A stretch of DNA of 10,097 nucleotides from a bacterium (GTDB lineage: Bacteria > Cyanobacteriota > Vampirovibrionia > Gastranaerophilales > Gastranaerophilaceae): NCBI GenBank assembly GCA_017477685.1, contig JAFUUT010000302.1, forward strand, positions 1-10,097. The letters run 5' to 3'. The translations under genes were made by a program, and so were the position numbers. Numbering within the stretch: the first letter of the stretch is position 1; each line of letters starts with the position of its first letter. Below are positions 1 to 6,874 of the stretch, one piece after another. The notes under the pieces were generated by a model. The model had not been told where the DNA came from. It made no database searches and saw only the letters and a program-made list of their open reading frames with translations.

Positions 1-14
1 ATTAAATTACTTTA

Positions 15-46
15 TATAAATATAGGTTAGGAATATAGGTAGGAAT
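15..46 (+). promoter_or_regulatory. Probable -10 box and duplicated ribosome-binding leader of the first gene
   Basis: A TATAAA hexamer at 15-20 could be the -10 box; the matching -35 would lie outside the window, so the promoter is only half visible. Downstream are two directly adjacent near-identical units, ATAGGTTAGGAAT (22-34) and ATAGGTAGGAAT (35-46). The second supplies the AGGTAGGA purine stretch that ends four bases before the ATG at 49 and serves as the ribosome-binding site. The duplication is seen directly; any regulatory meaning is inference. Confidence 0.45.
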
Positions 47-48
47 TT

Positions 49-1503
49 ATGCAAGGAATTAATGGTATTAGTCAAGGATTAGTGCAATATTATCAAACTC
101 CGGCATTCGGAAACAGAATAGATGCACAAGAAGTTAGAACATCTGCCCCAACAGGAAATTATCAGGCACGAAAAATCAGTTTATCAGAAGGTATCGGTTT
201 GTATGCCAAAGGTGTTTACAACCAGGCAAAAGAGATTGTAACATCTGTTGTTCAACATCCGATAAGAACTCTCGGTGTAGTTGGTGCAACAAGTGTAGGA
301 TTGTTAGCACTACCTCTAATCGGAATTCCGACAGCAGTAGGCGGTGCGGCTTTAGCAGTAGGTTTTGCAGGTTTTGCAGCAGCAAACGGTGCAAAACATG
401 CGATACAATTTGCTAAAAATAATGCCATCGGAGATTATGACAAAGCTCGTGACAATCTTGAACAATTAGGCGGTGACAGCTTGGATTTGGCAATGTCGGC
501 ACCGTTTGTTCCGAAAGCATTGAAAGAAATTAAACATTTTTCCAAATACGGTCAAATTGGATATAACGCAGAAATGGCTTCAAAAGTCATGAATGCAAAG
601 GGCTTGAAAGGCAAATTGAGCGCACTGAATGATGCGAATAAAGAAGCTCAACGCTTTGTGAATTTCAACGAAGCAACCGAAGCAGAACTTGCCAAACTAA
701 ACGGCATTACAGATGCCCAAAAAGCAGATATTAAAGCTTATATAAGAGATTACAATGTTCCAAAAGACAGAATTCCCGAGGTTGTACTTGAACAATGGGC
801 TAAAAATAGCGGAGTTTCAGCAAAACCAACTCTAAGATATCAATCTATGAAAGAAACAACTTTAGGTTATGCATCAGGTTCTAAATGTGAAATTACACTA
901 AATGATTTCGGTGATAATATTGTTAAAGTCAATACCAACTGTAATACTGAAAGATACAAACAAGTAGGCAGAGCCTTAAAAAATTTCTCAGGAACAAAAT
1001 ATAAAATTAAATATAAAGACGTAAAAACAGGAGAAATTTTTGATGAAATTATTGATGCCAAATTGGTAGATACCAATGATAATTTCATAAGACAATCTCG
1101 AAATTGTTCGCCGGAAGCCAGAAGAATTTTAACAACTACCCATGAAAGAGAACATATTGATCAATTTGCAAGACAGTATAAGAATGGTGATTTTACAAGG
1201 GTAACACCTGAAGCAGAACAGATATACAAACAAATGGCTGCAGAAATAAAACCAATGACAACTCAAGAAGCTGATATATACAGAAAAATGTCTAGTTATA
1301 GCCCAAAAAGAAAAACCGTTTTAGCATATGTAGCAGATCCTGCAGAAATAGGTGCCCGCCAAAAAGAAATCAAACTTTTGGCAAAACCTGAATTCCAAAC
1401 ATTGGATAAAGTATTCAAAACATCAAACAACATGAAAATATCAGATATAAACAAAGCAGATATCGCAATAAATGCACTAAGAGCTCAATCCGCAGCTGTA
1501 TAA
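49..1503 (+). CDS. Unknown protein with hydrophobic segment and C-terminal HExxH motif (putative zinc metalloprotease)
   Basis: I do not recognise this 484-aa protein as a named family. Residues 1-50 are polar and low in complexity, with AFGN at 19-22. Residues about 74-113 form a long Gly/Ala-rich hydrophobic stretch that could be a membrane hairpin; no cleavable signal peptide is evident. Residues 130-260 look mostly helical and charged. In the C-terminal part, HEREH at 365-369 fits the HExxH zinc-binding and catalytic signature (H365, E366, H369). It is followed by DPAEIGAR at 430-437, where E433 could be the third ligand, as in gluzincin-type proteases. A protease role is therefore an inference from one motif in a plausible context. 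The start ATG follows an AGGTAGGA ribosome site. The gene is transcribed alone, converges on the next gene, and ends at a clear hairpin terminator. It could instead be a toxin or effector, or a structural protein with a chance HExxH. Confidence 0.8.
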   Translation: MQGINGISQGLVQYYQTPAFGNRIDAQEVRTSAPTGNYQARKISLSEGIGLYAKGVYNQAKEIVTSVVQHPIRTLGVVGATSVGLLALPLIGIPTAVGGAALAVGFAGFAAANGAKHAIQFAKNNAIGDYDKARDNLEQLGGDSLDLAMSAPFVPKALKEIKHFSKYGQIGYNAEMASKVMNAKGLKGKLSALNDANKEAQRFVNFNEATEAELAKLNGITDAQKADIKAYIRDYNVPKDRIPEVVLEQWAKNSGVSAKPTLRYQSMKETTLGYASGSKCEITLNDFGDNIVKVNTNCNTERYKQVGRALKNFSGTKYKIKYKDVKTGEIFDEIIDAKLVDTNDNFIRQSRNCSPEARRILTTTHEREHIDQFARQYKNGDFTRVTPEAEQIYKQMAAEIKPMTTQEADIYRKMSSYSPKRKTVLAYVADPAEIGARQKEIKLLAKPEFQTLDKVFKTSNNMKISDINKADIAINALRAQSAAV

Positions 1504-1505
1504 AT

Positions 1506-1543
1506 AAAAAAATACCTTGAGTTTTCACTCAAGGTATTTTTTT
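1506..1543. terminator. Bidirectional intrinsic terminator between convergent genes
   Basis: A perfect 16-bp stem (1506-1521 with 1528-1543) encloses a six-base loop. Its core is ATACCTTGAG paired with CTCAAGGTAT, and the outer part is an A run on the left and a T run on the right. The structure therefore presents a U tract whichever strand is read. It lies directly after the stop codon of the 484-aa gene and 15 bases beyond the end of the minus-strand 62-aa gene, so it can serve both. Confidence 0.92.
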
Positions 1544-1558
1544 GCTTTTTTACCAAAC

Positions 1559-1747
1559 TTATTTTACGTCATCTTTGATTACAATAAGATTATTCATAAT
1601 CTTCATCGCAGTTGTCGGAAGAACAACATGTTCTAAACCGTCAGCAATACTGATAATTTTTCCTGCTGCCAAAACAACTTCTTCCCCTTTGTAAGTAAAT
1701 TTGTAGTCAGTTGCCCTATCTGAACGAATAGTGATTTGTGATGTCAT
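1559..1747 (-). CDS. Small unknown protein, 62 aa
   Basis: I do not recognise this protein. It is 62 residues long, opens MTSQITIRSDRATDYKF and ends in a charged IKDDVK tail. It has alternating hydrophobic and polar residues suggestive of a small beta-rich fold, and no membrane segment, signal peptide or cysteine. That it is a real gene is well supported. A full AAGGAG ribosome site (1755-1760) lies seven bases before the ATG, and a near-consensus promoter sits just upstream. The gene ends shortly before a bidirectional terminator, so it forms its own short transcription unit behind hisS on the same strand. Function is unknown; a small structural or regulatory protein is possible but nothing in the sequence decides. 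Confidence 0.8.
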   Translation of the reverse strand: MTSQITIRSDRATDYKFTYKGEEVVLAAGKIISIADGLEHVVLPTTAMKIMNNLIVIKDDVK

Positions 1748-1781
1748 ATAAATACTCCTTAGTTCGGCTGTAACAACGATT

Positions 1782-1810
1782 ATTATAGCAAATTATATAT
1801 AAAAAATCAA
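1782..1810 (-). promoter_or_regulatory. Sigma-70-type promoter of the 62-aa gene
   Basis: Read on the minus strand, TTGATT (1805-1810) is followed after exactly 17 bases by a perfect TATAAT (1782-1787). Transcription would start near 1775, leaving a leader of about 27 bases that contains the AAGGAG ribosome site. The promoter lies in the short gap after the hisS stop codon, so this small gene need not depend on hisS transcription. Confidence 0.75.
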
Positions 1811-1819
1811 GACTGGCTA

Positions 1820-3058
1820 TTATCTGATTTTACCCGCACAATCAACTCTGGAAAGTGCAGTCTGTTCTGAGGTTTCTAAATCTTTAACAGACACCTGACC
1901 GTTTAATATTTCATCTTCGCCCAATATTAACGCATATTTGGCGACCTTTGAGGCCTTTTCAAGCTGTTTTGTGAATTTTTTATTAGTCAAGTCGAATTCT
2001 ACCCTGCACCCTTTATCTCTCAATTCTTGAGCTAATTTAAAGGCTTCTTGAGTATTATTCGAAACAATATAACCGTCAAGCTTTTGAGCCTCTTTTTCAG
2101 GCAATAGCGAAATCAATCTTTCCATACCCATCGCAAACCCGACAGCAGGAGTATCTTCACCGCCAAGCTGAGAAACCAGACCGTCATATCTGCCGCCGCC
2201 GCATACTGCGTTCTGAGAACCCAAATTGTTTGATTTAATCTCAAAAACTGTCCTTGTGTAATAATCTAAACCTCTGACTAACAACTTATTTTCAGAATAT
2301 TTTACACTCATTGCATCCAAATAAGATTTCAACTCGTTATAATGTTCTCTGCATTCATCACACAAAAAATCAGACATGATAACTTTTTTAATTTCAGGTT
2401 TTGAATATATTTTTTGGCATTCTTCCACCTTACAATCCAGTAAACGCAAAGGATTTTTCTCATAACGAGTTTGACAATCTTCACATAAATCATTTAAATA
2501 CGGTTTCAAAACAGATTTTAAATTTTCTTTGAACTCTGCACGGCACTTTGGGCAGCCCAAAGAATTGATTTCTACTTCCAAATCATCTAAACCGATTGAT
2601 TTTAGAAAATCAACAGCAGACAAAATCACTTCCGCATCCGCAGTCGGCTGCTTTATACCAAACATTTCAACTCCAACCTGGTGAAATTGTCTTTGGCGGC
2701 CTGCTTGAGGTCTTTCATAACGGAACATCGGGCCCTTATACCACAATTTTACCGGTGCGGAAAGTCTTGCCATACCGTTTTCTATATACGAACGAACAAC
2801 CCCTGCAGTATTTTCAGGGCGTAACGTAATAGAACGCTCACTTTTTTCAAAAGTGTACATTTCTTTATTCACAATATCCGTTGTATCACCAACACCACGC
2901 GAAAATAAATCCGTAGTTTCGATAATTGGGGTTCTTATTTCTTTAAAACCGTATGCTCCAAATATTTTTTGAGCTTTTTCTTCTACAAATTGCCACATAT
3001 CAACGTCTTGCGGCAATATATCCTTTGTTCCTTTTAAAACTTTTATAATCTGTGCCAT
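1820..3058 (-). CDS. hisS: Histidine--tRNA ligase (HisRS)
   Basis: This cytoplasmic class II aminoacyl-tRNA synthetase joins histidine to tRNA-His using ATP. The 412-aa length is normal for the bacterial enzyme. Visible landmarks are the N-terminal LKGTKDILP (8-16), motif 1 around IRTPIIE (41-47), motif 2 with FRYERPQAGRQRQFHQ (112-127, including R113 and R121), the histidine-specific RGLDYYTRT (262-270), and motif 3 AVGFAMGMERL (305-315). An anticodon-binding domain runs from about 327 to the end. The insertion domain carries four cysteine pairs: CPKC (169/172), CEDC (192/195), C209/C214 and CDEC (233/236). These could bind zinc, and I recall similar cysteine-bearing versions in other bacteria. 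The ATG at 3058 places the conserved N-terminus correctly but has no Shine-Dalgarno sequence, and a promoter -10 box ends only six bases upstream. The leader is too short to hold a T-box. Confidence 0.97.
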   Translation of the reverse strand: MAQIIKVLKGTKDILPQDVDMWQFVEEKAQKIFGAYGFKEIRTPIIETTDLFSRGVGDTTDIVNKEMYTFEKSERSITLRPENTAGVVRSYIENGMARLSAPVKLWYKGPMFRYERPQAGRQRQFHQVGVEMFGIKQPTADAEVILSAVDFLKSIGLDDLEVEINSLGCPKCRAEFKENLKSVLKPYLNDLCEDCQTRYEKNPLRLLDCKVEECQKIYSKPEIKKVIMSDFLCDECREHYNELKSYLDAMSVKYSENKLLVRGLDYYTRTVFEIKSNNLGSQNAVCGGGRYDGLVSQLGGEDTPAVGFAMGMERLISLLPEKEAQKLDGYIVSNNTQEAFKLAQELRDKGCRVEFDLTNKKFTKQLEKASKVAKYALILGEDEILNGQVSVKDLETSEQTALSRVDCAGKIR

Positions 3059-3064
3059 AAGTTG

Positions 3065-3092
3065 ATTATATTATTTCAAGGCTATCAGTCAA
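3065..3092 (-). promoter_or_regulatory. Promoter of hisS giving a probably leaderless mRNA
   Basis: On the minus strand TTGACT (3087-3092) and a perfect TATAAT (3065-3070) are separated by 16 bases. Only CAACTT lies between the -10 box and the hisS ATG, so transcription should begin at or within a base or two of the start codon. No purine-rich ribosome site is present. The promoter match is seen directly; leaderless initiation is inferred from normal spacing rules. Confidence 0.72.
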
Positions 3093-3127
3093 CCTGAAGA
3101 ATAAATTCCGCTAAAAAACGTAAAACT

Positions 3128-5668
3128 TTATTTACCCGATCTTATCATTTGATCTAAGATACTGTTGTTTGTAAACATCAATTGTTTACCCATTGCAACG
3201 CTCATAGAAGACGGTGAATATGCAGGCTGCGCCTTTTGCTGTCCATCTTTAGGAGCAACTTCATATGTCTTTATTGAACGCTTACCTGTCAAACGCTGCA
3301 TAAAGTTGTAGTATTTTTTCTTAAATCCAGTTGAATTATTTTGTTTTGTTTCTATGTCAATCAACTCATCACGAGTATGTGCCTGAATAGGAATACCGAC
3401 AGAAGATCTTGTAAGCATTTCACCTAAAGTAGTATCTGCTAATGTTACCCAGCTCATACCTAATAACGAACCGTTATATGACTTCATAAAGGTAGAATTA
3501 AATAAATCAATCAATACTGTTTGATAAAATAATCTTGAACCTTCCTGAACAAATCTTTCTTTAAATTTTGTATTTGCACCATCTTTATCATTACCGTTGG
3601 ATTTTAACATTACCATATTATAGTTGTCAGTCATCAAGAACCATATTGTAGCAACAGATGCGGCTGTTTTTGCCAAGTTTGATAATTCGGCATTTGACAC
3701 ACTTGATAATGAATCAACATTAAATGCTTTTAATAAATTGATTTGAACATAATCTTTAAATTCTTTTTCACTTATTTTTTTACCTGCAAAATCTTGAGCT
3801 TTTTTACTTATTTTTTCAAAGCTTTTTGCAAGAGCCTGAATGTCTTTCGGTTTTGATTTTGGTTTAGCTTTTCTGAATACACCCATAATTTTTTCGTCAA
3901 TCATCCAATAAGGAAGGGTTATTGTATTCCATATAAATTTAAACGGTGCAATAACAAAATTGACGGCAGGTTTTATCTTTTTATCACGCATACCCAAATC
4001 TAAAATCTTTTTACCATTATCAATTTTTATTGCAGAATTTCCTATTTTTTCGTATTGAGCTGCAAGCTCGTTAAATCCGTTTTGTTTTAATACATCAACT
4101 ACAGACCGGAATTTATCGGCATCTACAATGTATTTTTGGGTAGTTAATTTTTTATATAGCTTTGTAAATGGTCTGTATAAAACTTTTTGTTCAAAAATCC
4201 CGACCGCATTTTTCAAAGAAACTTCATCATCTGTCAAAAGAGATTTTTTTCTATCAATTGATACACCATCTAAACTTTGAAGCGGATTAGAATCTTTATA
4301 ACCTTTAATCGCATCTTGAAATGCTTTTTCTATCCCAAGTTTTTCATATTTTTCAGGATTTGAGGCTTTCATTTTTTCAAAATATTTTAAAGCTGATTTT
4401 TGAATTTTAGGAATATTTTTCAAACCTTTAATTCCATATCCCGCAGCCAAAACTACCGCAGATGCTTTCATCAAAGTGTCAAAGGACAACAAAGGTTTTT
4501 GCTGTTCTTTTGATTGTGCGGCAGCAGTACCCGTTGATGATACAGGATCTTTTTTAGGTTGATTATCAACAGGTTTTATATTTGCTTCAGGAGCATTTTC
4601 TCTTTTATTAATTTCACGAGCCTGTTCAGGAGTTAATTTGGTAATATATTTTCCGTTAGACAAACGAGAAAACATTTCGGTCAACAATACTGTCGTACCT
4701 GTCAAAAGAACAATTCCCAATTTTGATTTGTTTATGAATTTTTGAAAAGCTCCCATTGTTATTAGTGTCAAATAACCGCTTGTAAGAATTCTGCTTGTTT
4801 CTTGTTTAAACCTTATTTTTCTTTCTTTATCAGCGGCTTTTGGATCATCATCCATCATACGAGAAAGGTTATATGCGTCATTTGCTAAGAATATTGCAGG
4901 CGGAAGTCCTGAAACCAATCTGTTCAATGCTCTTTCATGTTTTGTATCATAATTACCGGTCTTAGGGTCAAACATTTTCATTTCACTTTGGAAAACACTT
5001 GAATCAAGTCCGGCTTCAACTTTTTCACGCAATTTTTGAATTTCAGCTTCAGTTAAATCTTTAACTTTCTTTCCTACATTTTTTGCATATGAATTTTTTG
5101 CATCTTCAAGTTTAACATCTTTGTATGTAATCAAACAGACTAACGAGTTAACTTTAGAATCAATTTTTGAACGCTGTCTGATATTTTTGAAAAACTGACT
5201 TTCATATTTATTATTTGCCCAGGTTTTTAATCCCGGAACTTTTCTCAATGCTCCAACAATACCGTTCAATATATCTGCAGGAAGTATTTTGAAAGGATAC
5301 AAAAAACCGTCAATCGCAAGATGAGGAATAGTTTTTTTGCGAATTGAAATATTATCTCCCTCAACAGTAATCAATTTTTTAGTTCTGTCACTATGAGTAT
5401 TTGTTATATTTTCAAACAAATCTTCGCCCATAGTACCAAGATATTTTTTGGAAAATTCTAAAAACTCTTTTTTACTGTAAACTTTTTTGAGGGGTTTATA
5501 TAGAGAGAGACCTTTAAAGCTTATTTCATTATTTTCAGTCTTTAAAGGTCTCTCAATATCTCGATTATTATTTAGGGATAGCAATTCCGAAGATGTCTCT
5601 TTTGGGGATAGATACCCCTCGTTATGCTTAAATCTGTCTATTCGATGTATGCTGCTATCCACTAACAT
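3128..5668 (-). CDS. Large unknown multi-pass membrane protein, 846 aa
   Basis: I do not recognise this protein beyond recalling long 'FKG'-type hypothetical proteins from Gastranaerophilales. Residues 1-48 are polar and probably disordered, followed by EISFKGLSLYKPL (48-60). Likely membrane-spanning stretches lie near 293-311, 317-335, 397-416, 566-590 and 662-681, with weaker hydrophobic stretches near 115-140, 250-268 and 713-745. A Pro/Gln/Lys-rich linker at about 358-392 separates two halves, and long lysine-rich helical regions (420-460, 595-640) lie between the hydrophobic parts. There is no cleavable signal peptide and no catalytic motif I can name. The ATG at 5668 is chosen because AGGAAG (5673-5678) lies four bases upstream; no later Met occurs before residue 80. 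I see no convincing promoter in the gap upstream. hisS follows 69 bases downstream with its own promoter. A cell-envelope or membrane-remodelling role is possible but unsupported. Confidence 0.88.
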   Translation of the reverse strand: MLVDSSIHRIDRFKHNEGYLSPKETSSELLSLNNNRDIERPLKTENNEISFKGLSLYKPLKKVYSKKEFLEFSKKYLGTMGEDLFENITNTHSDRTKKLITVEGDNISIRKKTIPHLAIDGFLYPFKILPADILNGIVGALRKVPGLKTWANNKYESQFFKNIRQRSKIDSKVNSLVCLITYKDVKLEDAKNSYAKNVGKKVKDLTEAEIQKLREKVEAGLDSSVFQSEMKMFDPKTGNYDTKHERALNRLVSGLPPAIFLANDAYNLSRMMDDDPKAADKERKIRFKQETSRILTSGYLTLITMGAFQKFINKSKLGIVLLTGTTVLLTEMFSRLSNGKYITKLTPEQAREINKRENAPEANIKPVDNQPKKDPVSSTGTAAAQSKEQQKPLLSFDTLMKASAVVLAAGYGIKGLKNIPKIQKSALKYFEKMKASNPEKYEKLGIEKAFQDAIKGYKDSNPLQSLDGVSIDRKKSLLTDDEVSLKNAVGIFEQKVLYRPFTKLYKKLTTQKYIVDADKFRSVVDVLKQNGFNELAAQYEKIGNSAIKIDNGKKILDLGMRDKKIKPAVNFVIAPFKFIWNTITLPYWMIDEKIMGVFRKAKPKSKPKDIQALAKSFEKISKKAQDFAGKKISEKEFKDYVQINLLKAFNVDSLSSVSNAELSNLAKTAASVATIWFLMTDNYNMVMLKSNGNDKDGANTKFKERFVQEGSRLFYQTVLIDLFNSTFMKSYNGSLLGMSWVTLADTTLGEMLTRSSVGIPIQAHTRDELIDIETKQNNSTGFKKKYYNFMQRLTGKRSIKTYEVAPKDGQQKAQPAYSPSSMSVAMGKQLMFTNNSILDQMIRSGK
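5505..5554. repeat. Perfect 15-bp inverted repeat inside the early coding region of the 846-aa gene
   Basis: GAGAGACCTTTAAAG (5505-5519) is mirrored exactly by CTTTAAAGGTCTCTC (5540-5554), with a 20-base AT-rich loop between. It covers codons 39-55, from ERPLK to FKGLS. In the mRNA it would form a stable hairpin about 115-165 bases after the start codon. No T run follows on either strand, so it is not a standard terminator. Confidence 0.85.
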
Positions 5669-5755
5669 TTTTCTTCCTGTTTCTACTATTCTTATTCATA
5701 CTAAAAACAAAGGCAATAATTTTTTGCTATTTTTTTACTTAAATTTACAAAAGTT

Positions 5756-5787
5756 AAAAAAAAGAGCGATGCATAATACTGCATCGC
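5756..5787 (-). terminator. Intrinsic terminator of ilvE
   Basis: On the minus strand, GCGATGCA and TGCATCGC (5766-5773 with 5780-5787 on plus) form a perfect GC-rich 8-bp stem with a six-base loop. It is followed after two bases by eight T residues (5756-5763). It starts 12 bases beyond the ilvE stop codon and isolates ilvE from the downstream 846-aa gene. Confidence 0.93.
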
Positions 5788-5799
5788 CCCTTTTCATAC

Positions 5800-6837
5800 C
5801 TATTTTATTTCCCTTATCCACCCGTCAGGGGCATCTATCTTGCCGTACTGAATTCCTGTTAAGGTATCATAGAGTTTTTTAGTTATCTCACCCGGAGCAT
5901 CCATGCCTGATGGGAAGCAGATTTCCCTGCCATGATCAACAATTTTTCCGACAGGAGAAATAACAGCAGCAGTTCCGCAAAGTCCGCATTCTGCAAAATC
6001 ATCAAGCTCTTTTAGATAAACTTCTCTTTCTTCAACCTCCAGTCCCAAATATTCTTTTGCAACATACATTAAGGATTTGCGGGTAATTGAAGGTAAAATA
6101 CTTGGAGATTTTGGAGTAACAACTTTGTGATCTTTTGTTATAAATATAAAATTAGCTCCTCCGGTTTCCTCAACTTTTGTACGGGTTTGCGGGTCAAGAT
6201 ATAAGTTTTCGGAATATCCTTCTTTATGTGCAGTAACACCCGCATGCAAACTCATTGCATAATTGAGTCCTGCCTTTATATGACCTGTACCATGCGGCGC
6301 AGCTCTGTCAAAATCACTTACTTTTAAAGTAATCGGCTTTGAACCGCCCTTGAAATATGGTCCTACAGGTGATACAAAAACTCTAAACATAAAATCTTGT
6401 GCCGGTTTTACCCCCATTACAGGAGAATAACCAAACAAATATGGTCTGATATAAAGGCTTGCACCTGTTCCATACGGAGGCACATATTTTAAATTTGCTT
6501 TTACCGTTTCAATAACCGCATCCACAAATTTATCTTCGGGATATGGCTGCATTTCAAGTCTGAGTGCTGTATCATGCATTCTTTTAGCGTTCATATCAGG
6601 TCTGAAAATTACAACACGACCGTCAACAGTTTCATATGCCTTCATCCCTTCAAAACATGTTTGCGCATATTGAAGAACACATGCACATTCATTCATTGTT
6701 ATATTTTCATCATCAGACAGAATACCGTCATCCCAATGACCATCTTGAAACATTGAAACAAATCTTTTATCTGTTTTGTAATATCCAAAACCTAAATTTG
6801 CCCAATCTATATTAGCTTTTTCCATTGTCATTATCAT
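5800..6837 (-). CDS. ilvE: Branched-chain amino acid aminotransferase (class IV PLP enzyme, type II)
   Basis: This cytoplasmic pyridoxal-phosphate enzyme interconverts leucine, isoleucine or valine with their 2-oxo acids using glutamate/2-oxoglutarate. It is the last step of branched-chain synthesis and the first of degradation. At 345 aa it has the longer type II (BCAT1/YwaA-like) form. Landmarks are QTCFEGMKAY (59-68), RPDMNAKRM (79-87), YIRPYLFG (129-136), the PLP lysine K188 in GTGHIKAGLNYA (183-194), EETGGANFIF (223-232), and CGTAAVISPVGKI (287-299), which binds the cofactor phosphate. A CGLC pair lies at 284-287. Of the ATGs at residues 1, 3 and 5, the first is chosen because AAGGAG (6843-6848) ends five bases upstream. 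The third residue's ATG, 11 bases away, is a weaker alternative. The gene starts 37 bases after dnaN with no terminator between, so dnaN and ilvE are probably co-transcribed. No T-box or attenuator is visible. Confidence 0.96.
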   Translation of the reverse strand: MIMTMEKANIDWANLGFGYYKTDKRFVSMFQDGHWDDGILSDDENITMNECACVLQYAQTCFEGMKAYETVDGRVVIFRPDMNAKRMHDTALRLEMQPYPEDKFVDAVIETVKANLKYVPPYGTGASLYIRPYLFGYSPVMGVKPAQDFMFRVFVSPVGPYFKGGSKPITLKVSDFDRAAPHGTGHIKAGLNYAMSLHAGVTAHKEGYSENLYLDPQTRTKVEETGGANFIFITKDHKVVTPKSPSILPSITRKSLMYVAKEYLGLEVEEREVYLKELDDFAECGLCGTAAVISPVGKIVDHGREICFPSGMDAPGEITKKLYDTLTGIQYGKIDAPDGWIREIK

Positions 6838-6874
6838 TTCGACTCCTTATACATGTTTTTTATTTTAAAAGTTT

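Noticed and set aside
361..378. Tandem GGTTTTGCA repeat, two copies
   Set aside because: It simply encodes GFAGFA within the hydrophobic segment and does not extend further; likely of no significance.
2596..2829. A plus-strand 77-codon open frame
   Set aside because: It lies wholly within hisS on the opposite strand and is a reading-frame shadow of the conserved catalytic core.
3059..3127. Possible T-box riboswitch or attenuator before hisS
   Set aside because: The promoter leaves almost no leader, and no stem structure or T-box sequence is present.
5669..5755. Promoter for the 846-aa gene
   Set aside because: Candidate hexamers such as TTGCCT with TAAGAA match the consensus too poorly to support a call in such AT-rich sequence.
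5487..5882. A plus-strand 131-codon open frame covering the gap between ilvE and the 846-aa gene
   Set aside because: It overlaps the ends of two well-supported minus-strand genes and the ilvE terminator, has low-complexity translation, and lacks a ribosome site.
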